From: Ectocarpus siliculosus
Lineage: Eukaryota; Sar; Phaeophyceae; Ectocarpales; Ectocarpaceae
Direction of reading: 5' to 3'
Length of the DNA: 64,000 nt
NCBI GenBank assembly: GCA_000310025.1
Contig: FN648539.1
Location: 82,368 to 146,367 of the forward strand
The translations under genes were made by a program, and so were the position numbers. The notes under the pieces were generated by a model. The model did no database searches. It had not been told where the DNA came from and saw only the letters and a program-made list of their open reading frames with translations. Positions 37,029 through 49,025 of the stretch are shown one piece after another (within the stretch, counting starts at the first letter, position 1; every line of letters starts with the position of its first letter).

Positions 37029-38905
37029 CTACCTTTTCCCTCTTAACCCTCGGCGAGAGTAGCTGGTTGTCCTGAACTCTTGGTCTAGTTCGAAGTAGTT
37101 GATCACGCCACGCTGTCGCGAAAGGAAAACACAGACATTGCGGTTACGCGGTGATGGACACAGCAGTGGCAACGCCGTTGTGGGGACAGAGAACATGGAT
37201 ACAGCGAATTCCGCGAGAAAGTCCAACGTCCTGCGGCTGTAGAGAACAGACAGTACTGGGCACGCACGGAATTTTGGTGGAATGACCCGCCGACAGGGCA
37301 GGAGGTAGTAGTGTGCATCACTCCCGCTGCTTACCTCATCCATTCGAGCCCGAACGACGCTTCCATCCGAAGCGAATGTCGGCAGCCTGCAAACTTCCCT
37401 GGTGGACAGAAAATGAAACAAGGCGACGTTTTCACCAAAGTTCAGTACCATGCAAGCAGCTAGAGAGAGCAGTGCATGTCGCATCCATCAAAAACAAGGG
37501 ACCGGTCCCACCTTCCGGAAGCAAAGAGTGCCAGAGTTGGAAGTTGCTTGCTCGTCCCGGCCGTGTTGATGTTAAGGTCTTCAGCCGTCTCGGGATGAGC
37601 CACGATATCCACAACTGCAAACCGCCGATTCTTGTCCGCATACCTGACCATATAAAAGTAGGATAGGATAGTAAACGTCAGAGTCGATATCCACGACGTT
37701 CAGCAGCAGCTGTAGTGCAACTTCCGTTATACCAGTAATGCGCACATCATGTTCATAGCTTTGCCTCGCGTTTGATTTTATGGCAGGCAAGCAGCATAGT
37801 GCTATTCTTCATACATTAACGACCTCCAGCCCTATTCCCAGAGTTCCTTTACCGAAGGAGTCGGAGAGATCGTACCACCGTGCCAACTCTCCTATCCGTG
37901 CGACGCTGACTACCGTTACAGCGAATAATAGTTGATGGCGGGTGCGCGCTTTTTGCCGGGGCAAGGGACAGGACCCACGGCAGCAACGGTTGGCCCGTGC
38001 TAGAGCGTTGCGACAAAGTGTACTTGTGTGAGTCTGCCGGAGTAACCAGAAGGGTCAAGAAAAAGACAAAACGCATCCTCGTGTAATCTCTCCGATCCCC
38101 GTGCGAAAACGCAATCAATTCACGAAGGTTCGGGTGACAACGCAAATTCTACATGGCAGCACATTTCCGGAAAAAACCCGCTCTCAAGCGCTTGATAACG
38201 GTGTTTGTTGCGCAACACAGATCCGTAACCAAAAAGAGGGAGCCCTTAAACGCTATACCCTCGTCGAGTCCTCTCGTCGCGATGGTGCAGCGAAACCAAA
38301 ATATCATGAAACTAAAGCCACATCGCACGCACCTCCTCGCAAGTGCACCGAACATTGGCTGCAGGTTGTGGCTCGAGCTGCACCAGTCCGCGTGGAACAT
38401 AACCAACCAAGCAACTCGCTCGCCGGGCGCTTGTGCTGACGATGATCTCACCATGGACTGGAACTCTCCCGGGTTAAGAGTTGAAACTTCTGAGGGCAAC
38501 ACAAAACGGGGGTACGGCACCACCAGCGAACAAGCTGGGAGGCGCGGGGTTCGCGTTGGGAGCTGGCAACTATAAGTCATTCGCCACAGTACAGCATCGT
38601 TTGGTGGAAGAAACGGACCATACATACGACGCAACGAGCGTTCATCCATGGACTAAACAACAAACAGATACGTGGCCGATACCGCAAATCGCAAATGTCT
38701 TCCAGAGCGTAATGGGATGTACAGGGAGCATACCTGTCCATAGAATGAGGTACCACACCATGTGGGGGATGCCCACGAAAAACAGGAGGACTGCCACAGC
38801 AGCCTTTCCGATGACGAAAAACCGTGCGAGAAATTCGTCGAACGTCGCCATTTTGCGGTACTTCGAGACCAGAGTAGCTGTGGCGAGACCGATAATCTCC
38901 GTTTC
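37029..38905 (-). CDS. TMX2: Thioredoxin-related transmembrane protein 2-like (TMX2), 5' exon(s) not found
   Basis: Exons in transcript order: 38905-38734, 38534-38333, 37643-37512, 37398-37335, 37112-37029, all in phase, giving 217 residues. Human TMX2 has 296, so about 80 N-terminal residues lie in unresolved upstream exon(s). TMX2 is an ER membrane protein with a lumenal or cytosolic thioredoxin fold. Matches: a membrane part with ATLVSKYRKMATFDEFLARF then FFVIGKAAVAVLLFF; thioredoxin part WLVMFHADWCSSSHNLQPMF, corresponding to the family's WIVEFFANWSNDCQSFAP; KQLPTLALFASGR, equal to the family's KQLPTLILFQGG; and the C-terminal VINYFELDQEF (family VIREFNLNELY). The active-site position reads WCSSS, one Cys only, so classical CxxC disulfide chemistry is unlikely, as in other TMX2 proteins. 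Confidence 0.8.
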
Positions 38906-41687
38906 CTGCGCACGCGATTGCAATTGATTTTCAACACAAGACACGAAGAATCAACAAGTGCCATCATAACATCGGAATAGATTAGATCAGCGTGTGCTGT
39001 CCAGATGACTCTTGGCTATTGGTGAAAAGCAGGCCCGCAGCAAATGACTCACTGCCGTTCATACCTATAGCTGTAAACATTTAACGAACCTACGCCATGC
39101 TTTACACACCTGGAAGAAGAATTGACGTACACCGAGCAACAATCCGTCCTACCCCAGCCACCTTGTCACTTGGGGGGCTAAAATACTCTCTCCCTATGAC
39201 GCGCTTCACCAACTTACACATAGAAGAGCTCGATGGTCAAAAACAGGTTTGTGCTCACCTGTGAAAAACCAGTCCAAGTCGCCTGCGATGTAAGCCGAGG
39301 CGCAGACATGTACCACCGTACTATGCCATAGTTCAGCACCAGCTACACGGAACGGAGAAGCGCGCGTAGTGATGGAATTTAAGTATATGCACCGACGGTA
39401 GGTCATGTTTGTTGGCGTGACTCGCACCGCTTACTCATTGAGCGGCTTCCCCATCAAATCTCATACCATGGCATGTCGTTTGATCAGAACGTTTGACAAC
39501 AAAAAAGCCGGTGAACAGCCGAGGGTGGGTTCAAATCTCAAAGCAACACGAGAAATGTGGGAGATCCTGCACAGCGTTCACAAGCCGAACGCCCTCCTGA
39601 AAGTCAGATTCTATGCCCCTTTCGGTGCAATATTGGGCTCACCAGCCGGAGATGTTAAGATCTCCTGGTCAGCGATCCGGGAAACGCCAGTCTAAAACGT
39701 TTTCCAAGGTCTAGCTTCTTTACGAAACTACCATCGTATTAAAAGCATCTTCCACTCGTGTGTGAGTAGATAGGATTGCAAAGCATTACCATAGTTCGCC
39801 CGCGCATGCCTATCCGCAAGGCCCGTGCGCCACTGTTCTACCCAATCTCTGGCAAAGACAGATTTGGGGTCCGCGATTTTCGAAACGAGTCTTTCGTATC
39901 GAGTACGCTACGAGCTAAACTAGGATGCTACTGCTGGAGCAGTCCGCTTTTCGAAGACGTCTACTAACTACACGGGATGCCGAATCTTGCGCATGACCCC
40001 ATCTGACCCTGACCGGATTTCTCACAGATAACAGAGACGACAACCAACGGTTGAGGGTTCTTGCCAACAATGACAACCAGTTTCAATGTAAAATTAAGTC
40101 CAATATTAGCGCCCAAAATATGTATCAAAAACGATCTTCCGGCGTGTGGAGTCCTGACCTAGGACATTTTCAGTAGAGGACATCATGGGGCAGCGGCATG
40201 GCATGGCACGCCCATCTGTTGCTGCTGGGGTCGTGCTGTCGAAGGCTGCGGCTGCGGTCCGAAAAGTCCGCAAAAAAATCTGTGTCAAAACCGCTCACGA
40301 TCCACTGCTGTACGCGCCGTCACAGATCCAATCCCCTGAACTGCTGGTCTACAGCAGTAGCTTACACCACTAGCTGCATTGCACGGCCCGCACTCCAGGG
40401 GATTGGTCTGTGTGAATTGGTACGGCCACCCAGTTTTGCGGAATTTTCGGACCGGAGCTGCAGCCTCCGACAGCACGCCCCCAGCAACAGATCTGGGCGT
40501 TCCAACGGGCATGCCCTTGCTCCATGATGTCCTAACTGGAATATATGCCCGGGTCGGGACTCCACAACGCAATGACTTGTTGAGACCTTGTTTGCACACC
40601 CACCATGTAGCTTGTTTTATCTTGAATATGCAGCTACTGCCGCTGTAGACTATTGTAGGCTTTGCGAATTTCTATTTATTAGTGTGTGAAGGGAGGCATA
40701 GAATAGTGATATGCTGTTGGAGACAATCAAGGAAAAATAAATACACGCACAGAAAGATCCCCAACCGCTGTTCTTTGTGATAGCTCACTTTTCTTTTGTT
40801 GCGCTACACTTCCCGAATGGTCGCACGAGGTCTCGTGAACGTCTCATTACCGGGTGCTGGATCGGTCGTTGCTGCAATAGTTTCGACCTCGCTCAAAATC
40901 GATTGTTGGCAAGGACTTCGTAAATAAGTGGGTAAAACAGAACAAAAGCACTTCCAAACCAGTAAAAATAGACTATTGTTTGTTTCTGGAGAGAACCGGC
41001 GACACAGCAGCAGTAATATAGAGCTCTGCACTGCTGTGTAGCTGTCCAAGCGGCAGGATGGAGGGGTATCGTTTTCAGTAAAAGCGTTAAAGCGAACACT
41101 GCTACAAGTTATGTACACATTCATCCAAACCGACGATATACCTCCGCAGATACTTGTGGGTGCAGTAGTCGAGCTTCAAAAGTCAAACCTTTCACAGCTC
41201 ACTAACTCGCTCCACGGACTGTCAGGGAGTAGTTACCCAGTGTAGCCGCGGGGTGCCGAGCTCTGAGTGAGTAATGTGCCGTTGAACGACGAGTAGTTCG
41301 TTGTACTGCTGCATTACCAACCTTTCGAAGGAAACTTTCAAGATATACTCACCGCCGCGTTAACTACGTAGTGAAGATGTACGAAGCGTGCCCATCGTCT
41401 CCGATGAACGATATTTTCTCCTGCCATTCCGCCCGAGACGGTGTCAGCAAGTCGGGGCGGAATTACTTCTAAGCTTCTAAGGCAGAGCCTCCACTGTGCC
41501 CATATTGCCTTCTTGTTGCAGTTGTGCACCCCCGAGGGTATGCAGTAGTGAAGCCCACCAATATTATCCACGTCCCCCCCCCATCTGGAGAGTTCGTGCA
41601 CACTCACCCTACTGCTACTTCCACTCTGATACTGCTGTGCCTGCGCTGTTCAAGCAACCACCACCTGCCTCACCCTGGATCCCCAAG
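38906..41687. other. Intergenic region between divergent TMX2 and PSMB1
   Basis: About 2.8 kb expected to contain the missing TMX2 5' exon(s) and both promoters. A frame on the minus strand ending in a GT donor near 39257 (GDLDWFFTG) is a possible upstream exon but its phase does not fit the next TMX2 exon. The other structure is the foldback element at 40.14-40.57 kb. Confidence 0.45.
40144..40571. mobile_element. Foldback (hairpin) element, MITE-like
   Basis: The two halves are imperfect inverted copies. The left arm from GTGTGGAGTCCTGACC at 40144 through the GCTGCGGCTGCGGTCCGAAAA block near 40262 pairs with a right arm running from the TTTTCGGACCGGAGCTGCAGC block near 40442 to GGTCGGGACTCCACAAC at about 40570. 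A second inner inverted pair (AGATCCAATCCCCTG / CAGGGGATTGGTCTG) sits in the loop. There is no coding capacity and no obvious target-site duplication. A MITE or foldback transposon is the simplest reading; a hairpin RNA source is possible. Confidence 0.65.
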
Positions 41688-44600
41688 ATGTCGCAAAGAC
41701 CTTCACCTCATAGGTGAGTGTTTTTGGTGTCACTATGTTCAGGTAGTTGTCTACGTGCCACCAAGAGCGGCAGAGGAGTTGTCTCCCTGCCTCGCTAACG
41801 AATCTCGTCCTTCTCCTTGTACTCGTACGTTTAATAAGCAGCAAGATCTGCGATCTACCAAGGCGTTCCCACAGCAGGCAATCTAGTTGCTCAATGTGTA
41901 ACGTGAAAATAGGACTGCTGTTGCTCAATGTGTAGCCCTTCCCCTTCACTTACGTTGAAATACTCGAAAACTACTGCTCGCTTTCCCCCAGCGCACCAAT
42001 CTGGCACTCGGAGGGTACGAAGGATCTCCAGGTGTTGTCTTCGGGCATTGACCACGGGGTGACTCAAAACCCGTTCGAGCGCAGATGGAGCCCGTATGAC
42101 TTTAATGGCGGGTGAGCAAGGGATTTATCGTTGATGATACGGCGTCTGAGGTGGACTGGTAGTTTTTAACTGACTCATAGTTCTCATAACAGGGGTATGC
42201 TGGATGAGAACCGGGGTTGCGCTAGAGGGGAGAGAGCTGGTCTCCGGCCAATCGCCCCCCCCCCTCAGTATCTACAATAGTTTTGAGGAGTGTCTCTCCG
42301 GGATCAAAGTGCATTTTCTGGAGAGCGCAGCAGAGTTGTGTCGTAGCAGAGAACACGGGTGTGTTGTGTGTCAACAAGGAGATGGAGGTTGAAACGTGAT
42401 AAAACCGGGGGTGAAGATGTGAACTGGGTGGTCCCGCTCTATTTCCTGTGGCAGGTATGTTAGGAAAGCACGTCTGCTGTGTTGCAAAAACACGAGGTCC
42501 AACGAAACACAGCATAGGTTCACAGCAGAGGTAGAGTGTGCGTTTTATTTACGTCCTCTACACAGAAAATACGAGATTGACTGCTGTCAAATGCACGCAC
42601 GTTGAATCTAAAGTAACCGTCTATGGCGGCCACCCGTTTTTGTCGCACGTTAGCACAGCAGTGGGGGCCAACTGCTTTTTTGTCTCACGGGTAGAAGCTT
42701 ACCTGTTCTTGAACGTCGATGGCCACAACAAAGTACACAGTCTCTAGAAGCGAAAGTGAGCACGTTCCTTGCTTCGCCAGTCTGAAGAAACAAAAATAAT
42801 ATTGTAACCAAACCAAGAAGCAACTGCAGCTGTAGTCGCGGGTTATAATCCCCCCTCTATCCCGGCCAAAGTTAACAGTGGCCGGGGAAACGCCAGCGGC
42901 GTTGCAATCCTTGACTTGTGTACGCTGCATCCTTGAGACACCAATACGATACGCATATGCCTACCTGGTGCACGACTTGTACATTGAAACATAAGCGCAC
43001 GTCCAACGCGTAAGAGCTGCATGGCCTCTTGGGTTGTCGCTACAAAATGCTGCGCGAGGATTGTGGATTTGTAGCGTCCTCGCCACTTTCGAGTGTTGTT
43101 TTGTACGGGTATGCCGTGTTGTGTTTGAAATACTCTCCAAACTACTTTACGCGGACAACGCCGCCCAGCGCTACAGCGCGTCGGCCTTCCATCGGCCTGA
43201 TCCTTTCGTAGGGTCGTGGGGCAAAGATGATCGAATGAAACTGTTATGTAATTCGCTAGTGATTGTTCGGCAGTTCCTCGCAAAGACTAATCGCGTTGCA
43301 GTTTGGACAATGTGTGGGTCAACGATTGTGTCCTATTAGTTTTGCAAACATCTCGTCCGTTTCGTATTGTTCGCGCATCTTGTGCTGACTCAAGAAGTTT
43401 CCCGTACCCCTGCCAGCACGACCCTTGCCATTGCAGGTGCCGACTACGTGGTTGTTGCGGCCGATACCAGAATGAGTACAGGATACTCCATCATGTCGCG
43501 CGATCAGACCAAGCTTCATCAGCTTACCTCGAAGTGCGTGATTGCCTCTGCTGGTTGCAAGACAGACGTGACAACCCTGTGGAAAGAGCTGGATGTTAGC
43601 ATGACCATGTAAGTTCCGTAGGAACCACGTACTATTGCAACTTGAAAACATGATCAAAATACAATTTAGAATCGTGTTGGTGTACGTGCTGGTGTGTCTT
43701 GAGACCGTCGACGAACGTCTGTTCAATGTCAAATCTGCGTCTGTGTGACGCCGTAGATTTGTCTCTTACCTTGCGGGTGGCGCTGTAAGTATGATATTTT
43801 GCCGATGTGGTGATATCTTTGATACAGAGAAGTGCCGACCCAGGAAACCGGCCGTTTGCGACGAAAATGTCCTTTCGCGCAGCAGTAGTCTCAAGTATCA
43901 ATGCTGTTGGTTGTTCGTGCTGGCGGTCGTGTGCCTAATCACGTAACTGTACGCCCATTTTGTTATGCCTTGAGAAAAATGCCTAACTATGTATTCGGTC
44001 GGAAAGGGTCATAATCTATGACTAGAGGTAGGGAACATTGGCTCACGTTCAAGTTCGGCCCTCAGGCCTCACAGCGACGCCTGAGAGCGAAGCGGCGGGA
44101 CTAAGCCTACTCTCAAATCGACACGATAGCGTCACATCGCGGCACGCGCCGCAGGGGGTGCCGCTCGGCCTCCCTCGCGCCGGAGTCCACGGGACGCCCT
44201 CTCTCAGCGAGACGTTGCCGCCGAGGGCTCCCGGCGCCGAGCGCCGGGCGAGCTTCCCGCGCCGGCGGAAGCACTCCAAACCACGTGCTCGCACCTTCAT
44301 TGGCACCTCGGACCTCTTCAAGCGAGACTGTCAATAAACGCTGCTTGTGATTGGGCGGAACTCTCTACCGGTGTATTTTTTGGAACTTGAAGTCATCACA
44401 GACCTCGGAACTCGGAACTGTCTAGCAAAACAAGCAACAGTTAATGTCTACCTCTTGTGTACTTACTGCGAAATGGTACATCAGCACTTTCTACACCATC
44501 GTGTGCTGGGGACTGCTGTGTAACACTGCTACCTCGCAATGTGTGTGCGACCAAAAGTGGGCAAACATCTCTCCCAATAATGTGAAGAAGTGGCACCTTG

Positions 44601-45784
44601 CCGGATATTTCGAGAATTTATATTTTGCCTCCCAGAACTCGGAACATCTCTCTTGTGCTAGTTACTGGGGGAAACGGTCATGTGTGTGCGAAGCATATAC
44701 TACTACTGTACACGCGTTGTGTGAGCCCCACAGAGCCATAGCTATAGGTACCAGCCGAAGTCACGCACGGACAGGCTGGCACACATACAGGCGATGTCGT
44801 GTTCATGTGTGCGCCCGGCTTCAACGCAAAAAGTTCGTTCTGACAAAAAACACTGGCTCTCTGAATACACTCTCTCAAAGTCTGCTAACCCTTAAGCACG
44901 GATTGAATACTTTATCCCATATGTTTGCTTAATCAATTTTGCTGCGTAGACTGCTGATCTATCTCTCTGCTGTGGGGAGGACGACGGTATGTGTTTGCGT
45001 GGAAAACATTACTACTGCTGTGGCTGTACTTTCACGGCTAAAGCTACGGCACAAGCCACACCCACACACAATTGCAGTTTTAGATAAGTGTGGAAAGAGC
45101 ATGATGACGCACGCTTCTCCCGACTTTGAACCTGCAGTTATCGTTCTTTTTCTGCTGTACACCACCACCAACGAACCACAGTGCCACTTGGTACGCGTTT
45201 ATGTCCTTTGCTGATCGGTGATGTCACTTGACTTATTTGTGGGCTAGGGTTAGCATGTTCGCGACCAGCTATTTGCGTTGCTATCTATCGTGCACACAAG
45301 AGGTTGCAAACATCACCGGCAACATCGGCTCATCATTCGTCGCGTTCGTTGATATTTTCACGTCAGGTATGATCACAACATGGAAAAGGAGATGGCGACC
45401 CCAGCAGTGGCTCAGATGCTTGCCAATACCCTATACTACCGGCGATTCTTCCCGTACTACTCTTTCAACGTCCTGTGCGGTCTGGATGAACAGGGGAAGG
45501 GATCTGTTTTTTCTTACGATGCTATTGGGTCGTTCGAACGAGTCCCGTACAGCGCGTCAGGCTCTGGCCAGACGTACATAATCCCACTCCTTGACAACTT
45601 GGTAGAATTCAAAACACGAAAGGACGAGAAGCCCGCACGCTCAGCAGCTGAAACGGTGGAGTTGGTGAAAGAGCTGTTAGTCACCGCAGGCGAACGAGAC
45701 ATCTATACGGGGGACGCGGTGGAGATCACAATCATTTCAAAAGATGGCACATCGACACAGATGTTCCCGCTTAAGAAAGATTAG
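41688..45784 (+). CDS. PSMB1: 20S proteasome subunit beta-6 (PSMB1 type)
   Basis: Four exons: 41688-41713, 41992-42111, 43417-43608, 45367-45784; all phases agree, giving 251 residues (human PSMB1 is 241). It is a non-catalytic beta-ring subunit of the 20S proteasome in cytosol and nucleus. Matches: [13 protein letters not shown] (family LRFSPYVFNGG) followed by [20 protein letters not shown] (family [20 protein letters not shown]), [41 protein letters not shown]-like [14 protein letters not shown], and the C-terminus MFPLKKD (family VSLRKD). The start MSQRPSPH is joined to exon 2 by a phase-2 intron and is the first Met of a short first exon; an upstream in-frame extension is possible. Introns 2 and 3 are 1.3 and 1.8 kb, much longer than most here. 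Confidence 0.9.
44040..44340. other. GC-rich island inside PSMB1 intron 3
   Basis: About 300 bp clearly richer in G+C than its flanks, with CG-dense self-complementary stretches such as CCCGGCGCCGAGCGCCGGG. It is open on both strands (99 codons plus, 90 codons minus) and the plus frame ends at a TAA that overlaps AATAAA. I recognise no domain. It may be an inserted fragment, a CpG-type island or a nested short gene. Confidence 0.4.
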
Positions 45785-46603
45785 CTGTGTTGCAATTTTG
45801 AACCGTGGTACATTCAGTGTAGGTGGATATTTTGATATGCCGTAGCGGGATAAGCTTGGAAATATCTTGAAGAGTGAGTCGTGGAGAAGCTGAGAGATGA
45901 TGACTGTCCAGCAACATTTGAGAAAATCGCCTGCTTGTGGCAACGCGCTCGCATACAGCAGTGCATCAAAGGGTCCATTAGCGTTCGTCATTGGAAAGCT
46001 TTGAACATCCAATCGCAGTTCGCGCATCTGCACCCCAGTGGTGTGAAACCTTCAGCACCACTGGGTCAATTGCCAACAACCTTTTTGTAACGGTGTGACA
46101 TTGTGTGTGTTGTGACCCATCTAATGGGGAGTCACTCTGCCGGTCCTTGCGGTCTTGACGCATCAACCGGGTGACGTTTTTCAGGCTTGATATTTTATTC
46201 CCGCTCTCGCGGGTCTCCTCAGTACACGCGCACATCGCTCGTTGGTGCATCCAGAAGTTTCACTGGAAACAACGCGCCCGGCGTAGCAATAAATAGCACA
46301 CCGCGGGGATATTTTGTGAACGCTTGACATGCAGTCTCTTCGGGTCGATAGCGGTCCCTCATTCCGCTAGCTCTTGGGCGTGTTGTGCTTGTGAATGTGT
46401 GGGTGAGAGATACAAAAGACTGGAGAGCCGCATGCGCTCGGCTGATCCCCAAGGCGTGGCCTTCCGCAGGGTGCAACGGCGAAGTCCATGCCACCGAACC
46501 CTGGTGTTGAGAGGTAAAAAGTACAGTAGGTGCCTCGGTTATTGCCAGTTTGTGCCCAGGAGGGCCACTTAAGCGGTCACCGGCACTATTCAGAACAGTG
46601 CCT
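45785..46603. other. Downstream of PSMB1, no gene seen
   Basis: Contains the PSMB1 3' UTR and anonymous sequence up to the first LTR copy. A short inverted pair around GGTTTCACACC..., CACCCCAGTGGTG / CACCACTGGG near 46.03-46.07 kb could form a small hairpin. Confidence 0.4.
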
Positions 46604-46867
46604 TGTAGACACGCCTGAAATCAGGCATGGCCTAGGACCAGAATCCTCCCCCCGTGGCCTCTGGGAGCTGGTCGGTTCACCTACTTGGTGATGGTAAACA
46701 GAGTGTTTTGTTTCACGAGTATCTCTCTCTCTCTCTATCCCTGTCTCCCATGCCAACATGACAACCAGACAGAGGGAAACCCAATCTACCATATCTTAAA
46801 ACTTGCAGATATCCAAAGGGCGGCTTCCCACCGTCAACTACTGCTACCCACATGCGCTGCATCCACA
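46604..46867 (-). repeat. Solitary LTR copy (Ty3/gypsy family of the 54-62 kb element)
   Basis: About 264 bp sharing blocks CCTGAAATCAGGC, GGACCAGAATCCTCC, a CT-rich run, CATGACAACCAGACAGA and GCAGATATCCAAAGGGCGGC with the copies at 49.93 and 59.39/61.94 kb. Ends read TG...CA. No internal element sequence flanks it, so it looks like a solo LTR or fragment. Diverged by many substitutions, so old. Confidence 0.65.
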
Positions 46868-47350
46868 ACGCCAACAAAGCTTGGTACCACCGTAGACAGT
46901 AATTAGCTTGATCTCAGAGAGGTTGGCACCTGGTTGTACTCAAGGAAAACGACAGCGGTGTTTATGAATGATAAATACCCATACACGGCGATATCGCGCC
47001 GGACTAATGCCACACCATTTCGTTAGGCAGCGCATGTGTTCAACCTTCCATACAAAGTGTAGATTGTCCGCATTCAACAGTGAAAGGCACGCGACGCCAC
47101 ACATGACTACAACACGCAAGTGACGGACGACCATGCTAAATAGGCAAAGGCCGCACGCTCGCAAAAAGAAGACAACTTATGCAGTGCGACCAACACACAC
47201 GTAAACATGAAATGGTGCATTAAAGCTTTAGCTTGAGCTTCTCAGACCAAACTCAATGGAAGATGTATTCGGCACGGTACGTACTTAAGTATACCGCCGG
47301 TATTTCCGCCAGTATATACCCTACCGAGCGTCTCGGTACCCTTCGGTAGC
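46868..47350. other. Anonymous spacer
   Basis: No coding, RNA or repeat signal that I can support before the 41-bp minisatellite. Confidence 0.4.
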
Positions 47351-47550
47351 CCCCATACCTACCGAAAATCCCGGTACGCCTCGGTATCGGTATGGCCCTC
47401 CATACCTATCGAAAATCCCGGTTAGCCTTCCATACCTACTGAAATTCCCCGTACGCCTCGGTTTGGTCCTCCATACCTACCGAATCCCCGGGTACACCTC
47501 GGTACAGCCCTCCATACCTACCGGAAATCTCGGTATACGACATCACTACC
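47350..47550. repeat. 41-bp minisatellite, about 5 units
   Basis: The motif CATACCTACCGAAAATCCCGG begins at 47354, 47401, 47431, 47472 and 47513, each followed in most units by a CGCCTCGGTA-like half. Spacing is mostly 41 bp, with one 47 and one 30. Degenerate related sequence extends left to about 47295. Confidence 0.85.
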
Positions 47551-48289
47551 GAGTGTTCGGAAGGGGTATCGGAGCACCCTTGAAAACATAACGAGGGGCC
47601 GGTAGAAGCGTTCGACGAGTCGCATGAAGGGTGCGCTGCATCCTGCTAAGAGTGTTCGGCATGTCGTGCTTACTTCCCTTGCGTGGATGACAGCTGCATA
47701 TGACTTAATCTATTTCCTAGTGCTTTCACTTCCAGAGACAGTTGTAAGCACTGTGTAACTGCCTCGAGGATGCTTGGCCAATTTAAAACAACGTGGTGCG
47801 ATCATTTCCCTTGTGTGGAGTGAGGATTCTCGACCCTGCACAATATAATTTACTCGACCACCATCATCAGACGTAAAACAAAAAGCGTAGCCTGGTTGCC
47901 GAGCTCACGAAGTGATCGGCTTGTTTTACAACGTCGTTGCCAAGCGACGAAAATCCAACCCCGATGGCAACACCGGGGGGGGAGAGGCATGGGAGGGCGA
48001 TAATGATATTTTTTGGCCTCTTGGTGCCGGTCGTGGACTGTCTTTTCGGGCGGAACTTGAGTCACTCCTTTGCGCAGAAACGTTCTCCACAGGAGCCCGC
48101 GAGCATGATAATGAAGTACACGCACCGACACCCAACCACGATATCGGATCGACGAAACCTCGACCGCGTGACCGCAGGCGTTACCTTGTACCGCTGCTGA
48201 CGGATCGCCGTCTGCCGGGTTGGCTCATGGCGTGCGGTAGCCCAGTCCACCCGTCGTCACGACCGTCACGGTAACCGCTCCAGTCATCG

Positions 48290-49025
48290 CCGCTCCCATT
48301 AACGGTGCCGCTGCTCCGTTCGCGAGTGCGTGCGTCCCGGCCGGCCGCCGGCGCCGCGGCGAACACATGACTGCGGGCTAACCCCCCTCTTACCGCCGGT
48401 GCTGCGGCCGATGCTGCCGCTCCCGCCACGAGTGCCTGCGGCCCGGCCGTCTCCCCCCGCCGCCACGGGGAAAAATCTGCTACCAAGAGTCACCACTCTC
48501 GCCGCCCGTGCTGCTACCGATGTTACCGCTCTAGCTGCGAGTTGGTGTACCCCGGCCGTCCCCCCGGCCGGCGCCGCGGAGAACACATTATTGCCGGCTA
48601 GACCCCCTCTTGCCGCCGGTGCTGCTGCCGATGCTGTCGCTTCCGCTGCGAGTGCCTGTGGCCCGGCCGTCTCCTCCGTCACCGCCGCGGAGAAAACCCT
48701 GCCACCAGGGGTCACTACTCTCGCCGTCGGTGGCTACCGATGTTACCGTTCTAGCTGCGAGTGCCTTCACCCCGGCCGTCTCCCCGGCAGGCGTCGCGGA
48801 GAACACAGGACTGCCGGTGGTCCCCCCTCTCGCAGCCGGTGCTCCCGCCGATGCTGCCGCTCCCGCCACGAGTGCCTGCGGCCCGGCGGTCTGCCCCCGC
48901 CGCCGCGGAGAAAACCTGGACGCCGCGGGTCGCCACTCTCGCCGCTGATGCTGCTACCGATACTGGCGTTCCATCCGCGAGTGTCTGCGCCCCGGCCGCC
49001 TCCCCTGCCACCAGTGCCGCTGCAG
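48290..49025. repeat. GC-rich 110-bp minisatellite with 220-bp higher-order period
   Basis: A GAGTGCCTGCGGCCCGGCC-like landmark starts at 48324, 48430, 48539, 48650, 48759, 48870 and 48979, giving intervals of 106, 109, 111, 109, 111 and 109. Alternate units resemble each other most, so the true repeat is a dimer of about 220 bp. Neither 110 nor 220 is a multiple of 3, so the frame changes from unit to unit. The long Ala/Pro/Arg-rich frames on both strands are therefore best seen as by-products of GC-rich, stop-poor DNA. Confidence 0.85.

Noticed and set aside
39206-39427. First exon of TMX2
   Set aside because: The frame ends at a good donor, but its phase does not match the next TMX2 exon and the sequence does not resemble the family N-terminus.
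44049-44321. Nested gene on the minus strand of PSMB1 intron 3
   Set aside because: Both strands are equally open because of GC richness; no motif favours either.
47350-49025. CRISPR array
   Set aside because: Tandem repeats without unique, evenly sized spacers in a eukaryotic genome; these are minisatellites.
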